Assembly (NCBI RefSeq): GCF_028453695.1
Contig: NC_135781.1
Coordinates: 5,344,779-5,408,778, forward strand
DNA from: Augochlora pura
Taxonomy: Eukaryota > Arthropoda > Insecta > Hymenoptera > Halictidae
Length of the DNA: 64,000 bases
Reading direction: 5' to 3'
Part shown: positions 8,347-19,545 of the stretch, in pieces
Position numbering within the stretch: position 1 is the stretch's first letter
Layout of the letters: each line of letters starts with the position of its first letter
Notes under the pieces: generated by a model
What the model was told of the DNA's origin: nothing
The model's database searches: none
The model's input: only the letters and a program-made list of their open reading frames with translations
Position numbers and translations under genes: made by a program

Positions 8347-10780
8347 TTATCGCGAAAACAGCAATTGATTCTTGCCGGATTTTACATTGTCTCATATGGA
8401 AAAGACAGTATGAATAATTTGTCGTAATATTCAATATTGTTATGTGAAGTCGAAAATTGTTTATTACTAGTTACAACTAAAATATTCCAAAAATTACTAT
8501 GGGTTAGCGACATTTTCTATATTTTTCAGTAACAAAAGTGAAAAGAAATTCGAAATTACATCCAAAAATGATACCTTTTATTGATTTCAGAATGTCCATT
8601 AGCTGCTACAGACGAAACACTCCTCTTCCTCTTCCGTGACGTAAATTTTAATCTTATCCGATAAGCAATAATTCTTATAACAATTAATGTTTAATGTTGT
8701 GTCTATCTACTCGCTCAGTTTAGGTATTTTTAAAATACCTAATACGTATAATATTATTTTAACTCTTTATGCTTTATTTTAGAACACAACAGAAATGCGA
8801 ACAATTGAAACAAATATGTGCAATTATACTGGAACACGATACAGTCGCATAGAAGTTACCTTTCGCATCAAGTTACAATTAGAATTCCACGTGTATTCAC
8901 AAATACAGTTTCCGATAAATACAATAACAATGCCGTGCGATGACATAATAGTGCACAAAAAAATTCTTTATTACGAAGTGGGATACAATTATTTTAAGGA
9001 GACCCAAACGGTCGCAGTGGGTTCTTTCTTAAGCGGTGGTTGTTGAGTCGGTCATAACAAATTGAACGCGGACGAGCGTTCTGCCGGAGTTCCGTGCAGA
9101 GTTTTCTATAAATTGAACGAAATTAAACAGGGTGACGCGTAATCGCCACTGGCACTGGCAACGTACGGCCAGTCTACAATTATTTATACTTCAGCTGCTC
9201 CGATGCATGTACGCGGCAATTCGATTAAAATTTTCACGCGCTGACGAGACGTGAACGAATTTCCGAGCGTTCCAACACCGCCCGGTAGTTGCAATATCAC
9301 AGTTGCAATTACGAGAATTATTGTTACATTCGACTGTGCTTAAAATGTTCCCACCACGTAAAAACTTTCGACTCTTGTGCTACCTGCTTGCATATCGCGC
9401 CGCCTAAGAATATCGGCTGCTCTTACATACACCGATTTGCGTTTAATCATTTAGTTACGTCAATTTATTTTGAAGATCAATTTTGTTATACGATTTATCG
9501 ATCACAATGGGTGTAGTTTTGTCGACAGTTGTTCTAGAATTGTCCTTTCTCCAATACGTTGTAATAAATATTTTAACCTAGATCGATTTTATAAGATATA
9601 AAATTGCTATTTCTTTTTTTAATTGTGGATGCCTTTATTTCTTCTCTTACAATTCCAAAACGTGATAATAGAAATCCGAAAATGGATAGAAATATAATTT
9701 CTTTGCAAGGAGGATAATATATCTAATAAATAATAAACAAGAAATGACTAATTTCTTACAAGTTAACGAGACAAAGGTGTTTATCATTTTTACAACAACG
9801 ATTAAATTATTTACATATTGGCTGCTTCTAATTTTAGAACGTCCCAATGTTTAACAAAGAAACAGTTAAATAAACAATAATGTTTAACGAAGAACCTTTC
9901 CCCTCCTTTGTGAACATTTCTTGAATAACACAGTCTCGAATTTCGAGAGCAAACACGGACCTTGCGGAAACACCATTGTTGCGTTTTTTCTTTCCTGTAA
10001 TTTAGTCGACGAGAAATCATGTAATCACGATTTTCGCGGGTCGGATTAAATTACATTCCGTCCCCGATGGAATTAACGTAAATGTAACTTGATTTCAAAA
10101 AGCTGGCCACTTGAAAATTCAGTGATTACACGGTCCAATTTATTCGGCTGCTTTTCATTATACAAATTACCATCAATTATTAATTCACGGAATCGACTAA
10201 ATTATTAATCGAAGCAGGGGATCTGTCTTCATTCAAAATTTCTCTCGCAACGATTCTATTTCAACAAAACGTTCTGAAATCGTTCGCTCTACTTCGAAAA
10301 CAGTTGCTCCGCGTTAATTAAGACGTCCGTGGATTAATAGTAAACGCTTTACACGCGAATGTGCACGACACACGACGCAGAACTTGCGCGATCCCATCGA
10401 AACGCCTCAATTAATTTATGACTGACCATAACGTAATTTATGACCAACGGTGACTGAGTATCGTGGTCTAAGTCGGCGGCCGAATTCACAGTTAATAATC
10501 TCGCAGCTTTACCTCGGACCCTACCGCGCCGACGCTCCAATTAATTCACGGTTAATTACAAACCCGTGTATCGCAATATCAGGCGATGGATTCACAGTTT
10601 CCGGCGAATCGGGCACAGCCAGATCAGCGGAATTCGGACAAAACTAAACGCCGAGCTAAACAAAATCTGCGTCGTAGCCGCGGACGATAAATTCCGAGCT
10701 TTCGGTGTCCCGAGGACGGCGGAATTAAATAAACAAAACGCGATAAGAGCTGGCGAAAAGAGAACGCGATCGCGGATGAC
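8347..10780. other. Intergenic region between polyubiquitin and the CCP gene
   Basis: No gene is recognised. An 83-codon open frame at 8795-9046 and a 75-codon frame at 9289-9516 show no domain, signal peptide or clear coding bias. GC content rises after about 10300, leading into a CpG-rich block. Confidence 0.35.
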
Positions 10781-11560
10781 GGATTCCCGGGTTTTCGGTG
10801 GACGGGAATCGGGCGGATTCGAGACGGTCACGCCGCGATAATGTTATCGCTCGATTCCGGGCCCCGGGTCGGCCGGAGTCCTCGAAAAGATCCTCGATAG
10901 TCCTGCAACGGTTTCTGGCCGGTCGGCGGCGCGGCGTGTCCCACGGAGGAGCGGGTATCGCGTGTTGCCTAATGGTGGAAGGAAACGTTATCCAGAGGCG
11001 GGCAATGGACGGGCATTACTGTACGGCGTGCCCTGGTAGGGCCGAGAGAAGTCAGCCTCCGGGATATGGACTCGTACTCAGTCTTCGAACCGGCCTCGTA
11101 CAGCGCTCTATGCAGCGTGTCACACCGGGCCCGCAAAGAGCGGCAGCTTAGTTAACAAGACCGCGTGGTGCTCGACACCGTCTGCTCTCCTCCAGCCTGT
11201 CTGCCTGCCTCCGTCGTCTCCTTCTTTTTCTTCCTGCTCCGCTCTTCTCGTCGTGGTCGTGGTCACCATCCGCCGTCGAACTCCACGTGAGTTCCTTTCC
11301 GGCGAAGTCGAGGAACGGTTCATCGGGTTTTATCGCGCCGGCGGTCTCGTGTTCGGGTTCTCGTGTACGGCGCGACCGAAACGGTTGCGAGTTCGGGACT
11401 CTGATCGATCGCCCGATCGACGAACACTTTTTTTTCTTTCGTTTTTTTTTCTGACCCTCCGTTGAGTGATCCGTCGTGGACGGGAAGGTTCTCATCGGCC
11501 GCCGGATAGATCGATCGACGGGCCGGAATCCAAGAATAGGGAGCGATACCATCCGGAAGA
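10780..11560 (+). promoter_or_regulatory. CpG-rich promoter and 5' UTR region of the CCP gene
   Basis: This block is much richer in G+C and CpG than its surroundings and ends at the signal-peptide exon. One initiator-like TCAGTC occurs at 11078-11083, but the start site is not determined. Codons upstream of the ATG are closed in frame by TAG at 11537-11539, so 11561 is the most upstream possible start in that frame on this exon. The many overlapping open frames on both strands here are expected of GC-rich DNA and none is convincing. Confidence 0.4.
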
Positions 11561-11606
11561 ATGGACCGTATTTTCGTCGGGCTGGTGCTGCTTCATCTCG
11601 TGGCAG
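11561..11606 (+). CDS. CCP/sushi protein, exon 1: start codon and signal peptide
   Basis: ATG at 11561 is in a good context (A at -3, G at +4) and has an in-frame TAG 24 bases upstream. It encodes MDRIFVGLVLLHLVA followed by one base of the next codon and the donor GCAG|GTAAGC at 11607. A charged N-terminus followed by a Val/Leu-rich core is a typical secretory signal peptide. The open codon is phase 1 and joins exactly to the phase-1 CCP exon at 62442, giving Gly at the junction and Val-Leu-Gly before the first CCP cysteine. No candidate exon in between was recognised. Joining the two exons over about 51 kb is inference; an undetected exon in between, or a different partner, remains possible. 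Confidence 0.75.
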
Positions 11607-13008
11607 GTAAGCTGATTCGCGGGTGCTATTCTTTTCGTTCCGCGGACCGGTCGCCTCGCGTTTCCGGGGGAGTTCCCTCCCGGCGAACTAAGAAACGCGA
11701 TTAGGCGTTATTTGTGGTTGTCCGCGGACAGCTTGGTCTCGCCGCGTTTCAGGCCGTAAATTTGATGGGCGAAGCGTAAAGCGACGTTTGAAAAGGATCG
11801 CGAACGTTGGGTATGATTTCAAGCTGTCACTGTTGTTCCCATAGATGCGACGTTTAGTTGTTCGGAATGTTTCGCTTATGGCCACGGAGCGAGAGAACGC
11901 GACGCGATTGTATTATTGACACCTCCAGCAACTAATGCGACTGTTTCGTATTGGTATAATAGGAATCGGAACTGACTCTGATGTTTCCATTTTGTTTTAA
12001 AATATGCATGGTGCGCGATCGAAAATCAGTGCGGAAATATGGAATTGTTTGAGAATTGAGTAGCAGATCTGATTGTTGCCGGTACTTATGGGAATTATTA
12101 GACCGCGGGTTTTGTGAATTTATGACAAATTTTGGTAGTTATGATTTTAAATGTTATACAGATTTTATTTCACTCTTTTGGAAAGATTAATGAAAGAATG
12201 GACTTGCTATTTAGCTTCTATATCTTGCAATTCGTGAAAATAATTTCTATATTGCATAAAAATCTGCAGTCTGGTAATTAGTAGACCAAGGATCATTTAT
12301 CAATTACAAGTAAACAATTTCAACTTTTCTTCTTTCAATTTTTCTTAAACAATTTTAATAAAACGAAATTAATACATCGAATGATAATTTGAAGTGATAA
12401 CCTATACACTGTTGCCATTCATGCAGAAAATCGGCAATGCAACAAATTAGAGTTTGGCCACGATTTAATCGAGTCAAGTTCGATTGTAACATAAATAAAC
12501 TAGCAAATCGTGGTTCGCGTAAAATATGTCGTCGCGTCGTTTTATTAAATTCTGAACAGGTTATGTAAGCATGATGTTGAACTTCGGTCTTCATTAATTC
12601 CAAAATCGGTTACGGTCTGCTTGATATTGATCAGACGAAATTTTCTTTAATATCGAGGTGATCTTGCCCGGCACATTATGCGAACAGATTTTTCGAACGC
12701 GTTTTACATAGACCAAGACACGAATTACAATTAATTGTTTTCGTTTTCGCAACCTGATTGCTCAGAAAAATCGATAAATCGATATATCTTTTCCAGAATT
12801 ACTTAATGTTAATTACTTAATGATAATTCGTGAAAGATCGTGAAATCGAATCGATCAAATACAAAACTAATATTGGAACAGTTTAAAGATATTGTTAAAT
12901 TATTTATAGATATAATTATAGAGATATCCTCGACGTAACCTAATTCTACAGAGATCGATAAATCCATATGTCTTCTCAAAAATGATTAATGCTGATCGTG
13001 AATAGACT
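11607..13008. other. Intronic, nothing recognised
   Basis: The GC content falls quickly from the promoter block into AT-rich sequence. An 82-codon reverse-strand open frame at 12355-12603 shows no domain. No repeat of note was seen. Confidence 0.35.
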
Positions 13009-13090
13009 GTAATTGTAAAATCAATTGTAATTAATTGTAAAATCAATTGTAATTAATTGTAAAATCAATTGTAATTAATTGTAAAATTGA
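13009..13090 (+). repeat. 22-bp tandem array
   Basis: Almost perfect repeats of a 22-base unit built from AATTAATTGTAAAATC and CAATTGT, about 3.5 copies. It is an AT-rich minisatellite with no further function visible. Confidence 0.85.
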
Positions 13091-13320
13091 CTGAAAACGA
13101 ATATGTCAAATACGAAACTAACATTGGAAGAGTTTAAGGATATCGTTAACTTATTAAAATTGTTCAAAGGCAAAATATATTTTCAACTAATCTATATATT
13201 TCTTATAAACAACTCGGACGATTTTTATTCCGCGCAAAGATCCTAATCATGAATTTACATTGTTACGTAGTTAGAATGAACGAGCGTATCGCGTTCGGTA
13301 TTTCCGGGCGTCAACTTTCA

Positions 13321-13336
13321 CGCGCGCGCGCGCGCG
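13321..13336 (+). repeat. Perfect (CG)8 tract
   Basis: Sixteen uninterrupted alternating C and G follow TTCA and precede AATT. It is one of several such tracts in the intron. Alternating CG is the classical Z-DNA-forming sequence; whether it forms here is not known. Confidence 0.95.
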
Positions 13337-16170
13337 AATTGTTTACCTTCGTATTTTTGCATAAAAAGATAATCGGAAAGGATGCGCGATATTTTGGCGC
13401 ACAGCTGGCTCGGATACCCGGCAGCCTTTATTTTTCTGTCAACAACGCTGCGAGTTTTATTGCGGATGAAAGCCGGCGAGAAGTGGAGGGCGCCGGTATT
13501 ATGCCGGCTCCTTTTCTTTTCAATTCCCGTGTCATCGCTGCAATTCAGAAGAAAATATGTTCAGCGAGCTTTCTTCGATCTAATTGGCAAGTACCATCGA
13601 AAAGAAGCACGTTTCTCCACGATATTTCTTTTCAAAATAGATATTCATCAAATATCAATTATTAATATCAGTTATTCGGTAATAGTAAACTAACGAGGGA
13701 AAATCAGCGATTCTTGAAAAAAAGTCTGCCATTTAAAAGTCATTTAATATTCGCAAAACTGACAATAAGATGTTGATAACAAATACGTAACAAAAACTTT
13801 TAGGATTTTACAAAAATGGAATGAAACAGAATTAAATTTTTTAAAAAGGTATTAATACCTCCAAAGATAATTTCTTACATTGACGATAAGTATCTGCGGA
13901 AATGATCCCAGGAAATTGATTTTCCGGTGCGAAAGTATTCGCCGGAGTTCGTTGTTAAATAAATTGCAGCGCGCGGGGACCCAGAAGTAATAGTCAGGTG
14001 AAAATACTCTGTCCGGAAAAGCGCGAAAGCGATCGATAAATTGCGGTGTCTACTTTATAGGACTACTGGGAGAGAGTCGGAGCTCCCGCTTAATCACAAA
14101 TATCTAACTGGCCGGGCACGGCCGCCCCTCGTGAATTTATATGAACGAGCCTGCGAATATGCGAATGGAAAAAGGGGGCTGATCGTTGACTACAACTTTT
14201 GGCGAACGCTATTCGATCAAAAGAATTCATCTAGCCGCGATCAAAGTTATTCACATGTGCCGATCGGAAAATGGATAGCGGGCGACACAGTGCTAAGACA
14301 GGGCGAAGGGTGCGACGTACACTAGATCAATAAACAAATAAAGAGTGAGTAGGAGAAAAATATTCGCGAATTTCCATTTGTTCGAATTTCGTTGGCTTTG
14401 ACGATTACCGTTTCCTATTTGTCGAGTAAATAGTTCGAAAATCAACCGTGAAAAGCTATGCTTTAATAATGCAATATTTATTATCAGGTTATGCCAGGCC
14501 AGACAATTGATAATGGAGTTAATTTTTTAGGATCATTATTACTGCAAGAGTCGATGCTAGCGATACCATTTTTCCAGAGAAGTAATTTCCCAATAGATTG
14601 ATTCGAAAACAAAATATTTGTTTTTTCCAAACGTTATTGGAAAAAGTTTTGCGACCACCTTCGCTTCCAATTCGTTCGCAACCGCGAATCACGTTCCGCT
14701 GTCCAAGTGCTCCACGTTTTTGCATACAACCCGGCGATATCGTCGCCGTCCCTGCAACGTCTTCCAAATGTGTAACACCTAAACGTGTTCCGGAAATGAA
14801 AGAGAGTGGCGTGCAGCGAGCGATTTCGTTGATGACCACCGCATTCTACCGCCATCACGAAATTTCACGGCACTCTGTAAAACGGTAGATTAGTGCTCAA
14901 TTTCGCGGAATTTGGTGGGACACGGGCTCGCTCGATTTTCCCAGCGAAATCATTTACTGGGTGACCCGTGAAATGTAGAATTTGGGCGCCGAATAGGTTA
15001 AGTTGCATTTTAAAAATACTCGATCGAAGATCGCTGAGTCGATCTCGCGTCTTTCAATTTTTGTTATTAACAGAAGAGATCTGAATTTTTTAAGAACTTT
15101 GTATTCGCGAATATTCGTTAATCTGAGATTATTAGAATAATAGAGATTTTATGTGTCATGTATTAAAGCAAGTTTGGTTATGTATAAGTAAAGTAAATAA
15201 TAAATTTAGATTAGATTATAAAGTTAAATCAACTAATAATTTAGATTAGGTAATAAAGTTGAATCAAGTAATAATTCAAATCAGATAATAAATTCAATTT
15301 AAACAATTATCTACTTTAGAATAAATTACAACAGAGTCGACTCCAACTCGTTAAAATAAAATACCGCGGTGATCTTCGTTCGCCAAAGGCAGGTAAATGG
15401 GCCGTAGGTGTTAATTCTTGATTGAAATCGTTTCGGGAACGGGACACCGTTTATATTATACGGACAATTTGTTTCACGGTACGCGTATTGAATGGCCTAT
15501 TGAAAAGTCGCTGAATGCGGGCATCGTTCTCGCAGCCGTGTTTGTATAATATAAAGTTCGGCGACTGTTCTTGAAATACCTAAATGGATTTTTCTCCCCC
15601 ATTCAGGGATCGAGCGAAACGCAGAAAAGGCGGGGTTCTCGGCTCGATCTCCGCGCCGGGGTTACCTCTCTTTTACCCCGGGCATTGAATGTCGCAGCAA
15701 TATCTGAAACTGTCAACTTCATTACAATTTCGCGCCGGCGACCCCGCCGGGCGCTTTCCCACTTTTTACCGTCTCTCCGCGCGAGAACCCGGCCGCGTTT
15801 CGAGTACGGATAATCGATTGTATTTAACAGGGAAACACTCTCTCTCGTCCCGCCCGCGTTTCATTGGATCGCGTTGATAACGCCGGCGTGTCAGCTGCCG
15901 GAGATCGACGAACCAATTCGCGACGCGGCTCGCCACCGTTCTTTTCGCGGAGCTCGTTAGGATCGCTTCTTCGCCGCTTGTCTCGTATCGTTCACGTTTT
16001 ACGGCGTTCCGCGATCCGTGCATGGCAGATCGGACGTCCCCATGCAACCGTTCCGGGAAGTCGGATCTAGGACTTTATTTCAACCATTCGTCCAACTCAT
16101 CGGAATGTTTCTCGGGCCGTTTCACGGTTTAGTCGACGCGCGACGTGACTTTTCTCGTGCTAACGCGATG
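13337..16170. other. Intronic, no gene recognised
   Basis: This is mixed sequence. A 138-codon open frame overlaps its left end (13249-13665) but has no domain. A degenerate AT-rich array of about 43-base period built on AATAATTTAGATTAG lies at about 15180-15310. A GC-rich patch at about 15600-16080 has open frames on both strands, as expected from base composition. Confidence 0.35.
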
Positions 16171-16555
16171 TAAGGGTGGCTCGAAAGTCTGCTATGGGGT
16201 GAAAGGAACTATGGGGTGAGAGGAACTATGGGATACCTGAGGTGATTCGAGATAACTTTTTCCTTAGCGAAAATTTAAGGCGCGGCTTTGTCTGCGAGTT
16301 ATTAAGGAAAAACGGTGGCCAATGAGAGGCGAGCTCGGTGGGTGCTCGGCGAGCCAGCGAATCGACGAAGCCTAGTTTCACTGATTGGCTTGGCTGTCTA
16401 GCATGCGGAGAGCTCGCCTCTCATTGGTCATTGTTTTTCGCTAATAACTTTTTAATGACGTCCCGTAGAAAATGTTTGTATAGAAAAAAGTTACTTAAAA
16501 TGACCTCAGGAACCTCTATTTTCCGATTGCCACTGATTTTTGGGACACCCTGTAT
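16171..16555 (+). mobile_element. Palindromic foldback MITE, copy 1
   Basis: Long imperfect inverted arms form the element. The left arm at about 16230-16336 (ATACCTGAGGTGATTCGAG to GGCGAGCTC) pairs with the right arm at about 16408-16516 (GAGCTCGCCTCTCATTGG to CCTCAGGAACC), around a loop of about 70 bases. Outer ends are GGGTGGCTCGAAAGTC near 16174 and TTTTTGGGACACCCTGTATA near 16538, matching as terminal inverted repeats next to TA. There is no coding capacity. A second copy lies at 42689-43053 in the same orientation. A TA target and ends of this type suggest a Tc1/mariner-like non-autonomous element, but the family is inference. A short ATGGGGTGARAGGAACT duplication sits at about 16194-16230. 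Confidence 0.75.
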
Positions 16556-16745
16556 ATTAAAATTAAAATACATAGAAACCATGTTAAGGCCATATTAGGT
16601 TATATTAAAGTAAGATAATAAAGTAAAGGTTATATTAAAATTAAAATACATAGAAACCATGTTAAGGCTATATTAGGTTATATTAAAGTAAGGCAATAAA
16701 GTAAAGGTTATATTAAAATGTAAAAAAAAACATAGAAACTATGTT
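16555..16745 (+). repeat. 78-bp tandem array
   Basis: Units begin TATTAAAATT at 16555 and 16633, and a partial unit begins at 16711, giving an exact 78-base period and about 2.4 copies. Each unit contains ACATAGAAACCATGTTAAGG and TTATATTAAAGTAAG. The array abuts the end of the foldback element. Confidence 0.85.
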
Positions 16746-18424
16746 AATTAATCTGGAAAAAAGACGTGATAAATGTACAGCGGATGTTTATAAACTTTTA
16801 TTAAAAATTGAATCAATTGCAAAACGGAAAAAGCATTTCAAAAATTCTAATACACTGTTTCTTTATTTTTAACACATTGAAGTTTCTAAGAAAAGAATCG
16901 AGCTTTCACGTTATTTTATCATTTTCCTGATGGATGGAATTTTGATTGAATCTCTCGTATCACTTGATAGCTCCGGTAGAAAATTGAAGCAGCATTATTT
17001 ATGCAGGTCCACGGTGTTCGCGACAGTTCGTCCGTTTAAACGATTTCTCGAAATTTTGTTTCGCTCGACGAGTCGTAACTAATTGGGAAGGATTTCGTCG
17101 TGCTTTTATTAATTGGTCCCTCGGTGTCCAATTACGCCCGCAAAATACGCGAATGACATTGTGATTTTTCTCTTTGAGAATGGATAACCGTGGATAAAGT
17201 GTGTCATACCGATACGAAGAATAGGCGAGAGATTAAATAACGGAGTTCTCACATTAGCTTAGCAACAATTAAGAATACACGGATATTTCGGCAGCAGACG
17301 CTTAGAATGTTATCCGGATTAGGATTAGGCTTGATGTCGGAACTTAGCACCGCTTATGGTTTGTAGTTCTAACAAAGTAGCATTAGCGTTCGACAAGTTC
17401 AATCAGCTCATCAGAATCGATAAGTTTCTGCACATTTTATCGATAACAAAGTCGCTTTAAGTTTTATTCTTTGCCTTTGTTATTTTATTTATTCCAATGG
17501 GATTTTAATCATTCTTTTTAATAATACGATTTAAAGATTCAATTTAATAATTCTATGTGATAATTCGATATATTAATTCTATGTAATAATTCGATATAAT
17601 AATTCTATGTAATAATTCGATATAATAATTCAATTTAATAATTCGATTTAATATTTCCATTTAATAGTTCTATTTTAATAATTACGCTTTACATTTAAAC
17701 TACAACATTGTTGTCATATAATAAGGTCTCACAAGCTGATATTTAAAGTTATTTACGAAAATTGATCTAACTCGCTCGTATGCTTCTAGCAAGTGGAAAC
17801 GGCAAACAATAACCAGACACGTCAGTCCTGATTTATCCTTTAATACGTGTCAGACGAAAATTAATTTTAGAAAACTTTATTACTCTAATGTAATCATAAA
17901 TAAATTTTGCAAATTTCTACATATATGAATTTTATAAATTACTCTAGAGGTTAATCTTATAAATGTCTTTATAATTTACTAAATATATTACAAAAATGTA
18001 GTGTTTGTATGTAATTATTTATAAATTTATCGAACGTAGTATATTGAAACCATTGCACGAGGATTAATTAATAAAAAGACATAAAATAATCAATCAAAAA
18101 ACAGCTCTTGCAATACGATTTAACTCTTTTCTCAACGATCACCGCGACTACTCTACAGTGTACCAATAAAAAATCCAAGATAATTGAGCGGGTTAACTTC
18201 TGCACAGTGAAATCCAGCGAATTTGACGGAACCTTTCAAGCGGCAACGCATCGCAATGTTTCTCCGGTAACAGAGCTGCTTGATCCACCAAACATGATCG
18301 ACAGAGCAATCAAAAGCACCACTGCCGGCGAATCGGAAACGAGAAATAACTTCCACCGCACCTGTGCGTTCGGCGTGCTTTATCCCGTTGCCGACTTCCC
18401 CCACCGTCGAAAAGTCAGAGAGAG

Positions 18425-18456
<32 letters not shown>

Positions 18457-18480
18457 CGACGTAAGAATAGCAGGCGAGGA
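16746..18480. other. Intronic, AT-rich, with a degenerate array
   Basis: No gene recognised. At about 17548-17690 there is a degenerate array of TAATAATTCGATATAATAAT-type units (period about 24). A (GA)n microsatellite lies at about 18417-18456; the open frames through it are artefacts of the simple repeat. Confidence 0.4.
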
Positions 18481-18484
18481 TTAA

Positions 18485-18689
18485 CCCCTTGCCGTACCAT
18501 TTTCGTTACAATTACTATGATTTTTACTTTTATTACTATGATTTATTACTATTTTTTTTACTCGAATATTTAAATATTGCTGACAAGAGAATAAAATGTT
18601 ATTCCTTCTTAATGGAACGAATTCATACTTAACGGCTTATCGTTACAAATCTCCGACACGAGTCTGACTCGTTAAAGTACGGCAACGGG
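18485..18689 (+). mobile_element. TTAA-flanked piggyBac-type MITE, family 1, copy 1
   Basis: The left end is TTAA (18481-18484) followed by CCCCTTGCCGTACC, and the right end is AAGTACGGCAACGGG followed by TTAT (18690-18693). The ends are inverted repeats with one mismatch in 13. Inside the right end lies CGAGTCTGACTCG, a perfect palindrome around one base. At 205 bases it cannot code for a transposase. It matches the copy at 61592-61834 over its whole length except for an internal deletion. TTAA target duplications with short C-rich ends are characteristic of piggyBac elements. Confidence 0.85.
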
Positions 18690-18693
18690 TTAT

Positions 18694-19044
18694 GCGCGCT
18701 AATCCGTGGATCATTGCGATCTTAAAATTGCGAATTAGGCTCCCTGGTTCCACGTGTACCGGACTCCGTGATCGGCCGTGTCGCCATACGTCATTCTCCC
18801 GTTTCCTGTTCGCCGATGTTACGAGGCCGAAACAAGCGCAAGAAGAGAGGCCTGTGCTGCCCCTCGCCACTTGCGCAAGCCGCACCCCCCTAGCGCGTTT
18901 CGAGGAACGTATACATACATTCTTTCCTCGGCCGGTCTTCCGCGAAGCCCCAGTTTCGACGGCTTCTGCAAAACTCATCGCGAACTTCTGTCAAAACCGA
19001 CTGATGCGTTGACAGAGGGGCGGCGTGTTCCCAGCTCGAACGGC
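18694..19044. other. Intronic, GC-rich, no gene recognised
   Basis: Open frames run on both strands because of the base composition; none shows a domain or plausible splice-site pair. Confidence 0.35.
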
Positions 19045-19545
19045 GGGCGATTCTTTTTCTCGAAAACAACGAACAGCGGTCGAAAGGATGTACGTTGCTT
19101 TCTGCTTGAAAAGCTTGTTAGTTTTGTTTATTCTTCTTGAGTATTGTAAAATTATTTTTTATATATGCTATATTATATTATATGCTATATTATAATAGGG
19201 TATCAGATGCTTTCTGCTCGAAAAGCTTGTTGCTATATTTACTATATTCTTCAACAGTATTGTGCAAGTATTGTGCATATATACTATATTACATGTGCTA
19301 TATCCTTTATTCTATTTCTCGAAAACAAAGAACAGAATATCCGATGCTTTCTGCTTGAAAAGTTTATTACTATATATACTATATTCTTTACAAATATTAT
19401 ACGATTATTCTTTATACATACTATATTACATGTGCTATACTCTCTCTTCCCTTTCTCGAAAACAAAGAACAGGATATCTGATGAACCCTGCTAGAAAAGT
19501 TCATCTTGCTACATTTGTTATATTCTATACGTTCGCGTTGTTATA
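19045..19545 (+). repeat. Degenerate tandem array, period about 120-140 bases
   Basis: The motif TCTCGAAAACAAAGAACAG followed by ATGCTTTCTGCTYGAAAAG recurs, with its GCTTTCTGCT-type core near 19098, 19209, 19346 and, more degenerate, 19487. AT-rich spacers containing TATACTATATT separate the units. It is an old minisatellite; the overlapping open frames in it are repeat artefacts. Confidence 0.7.
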
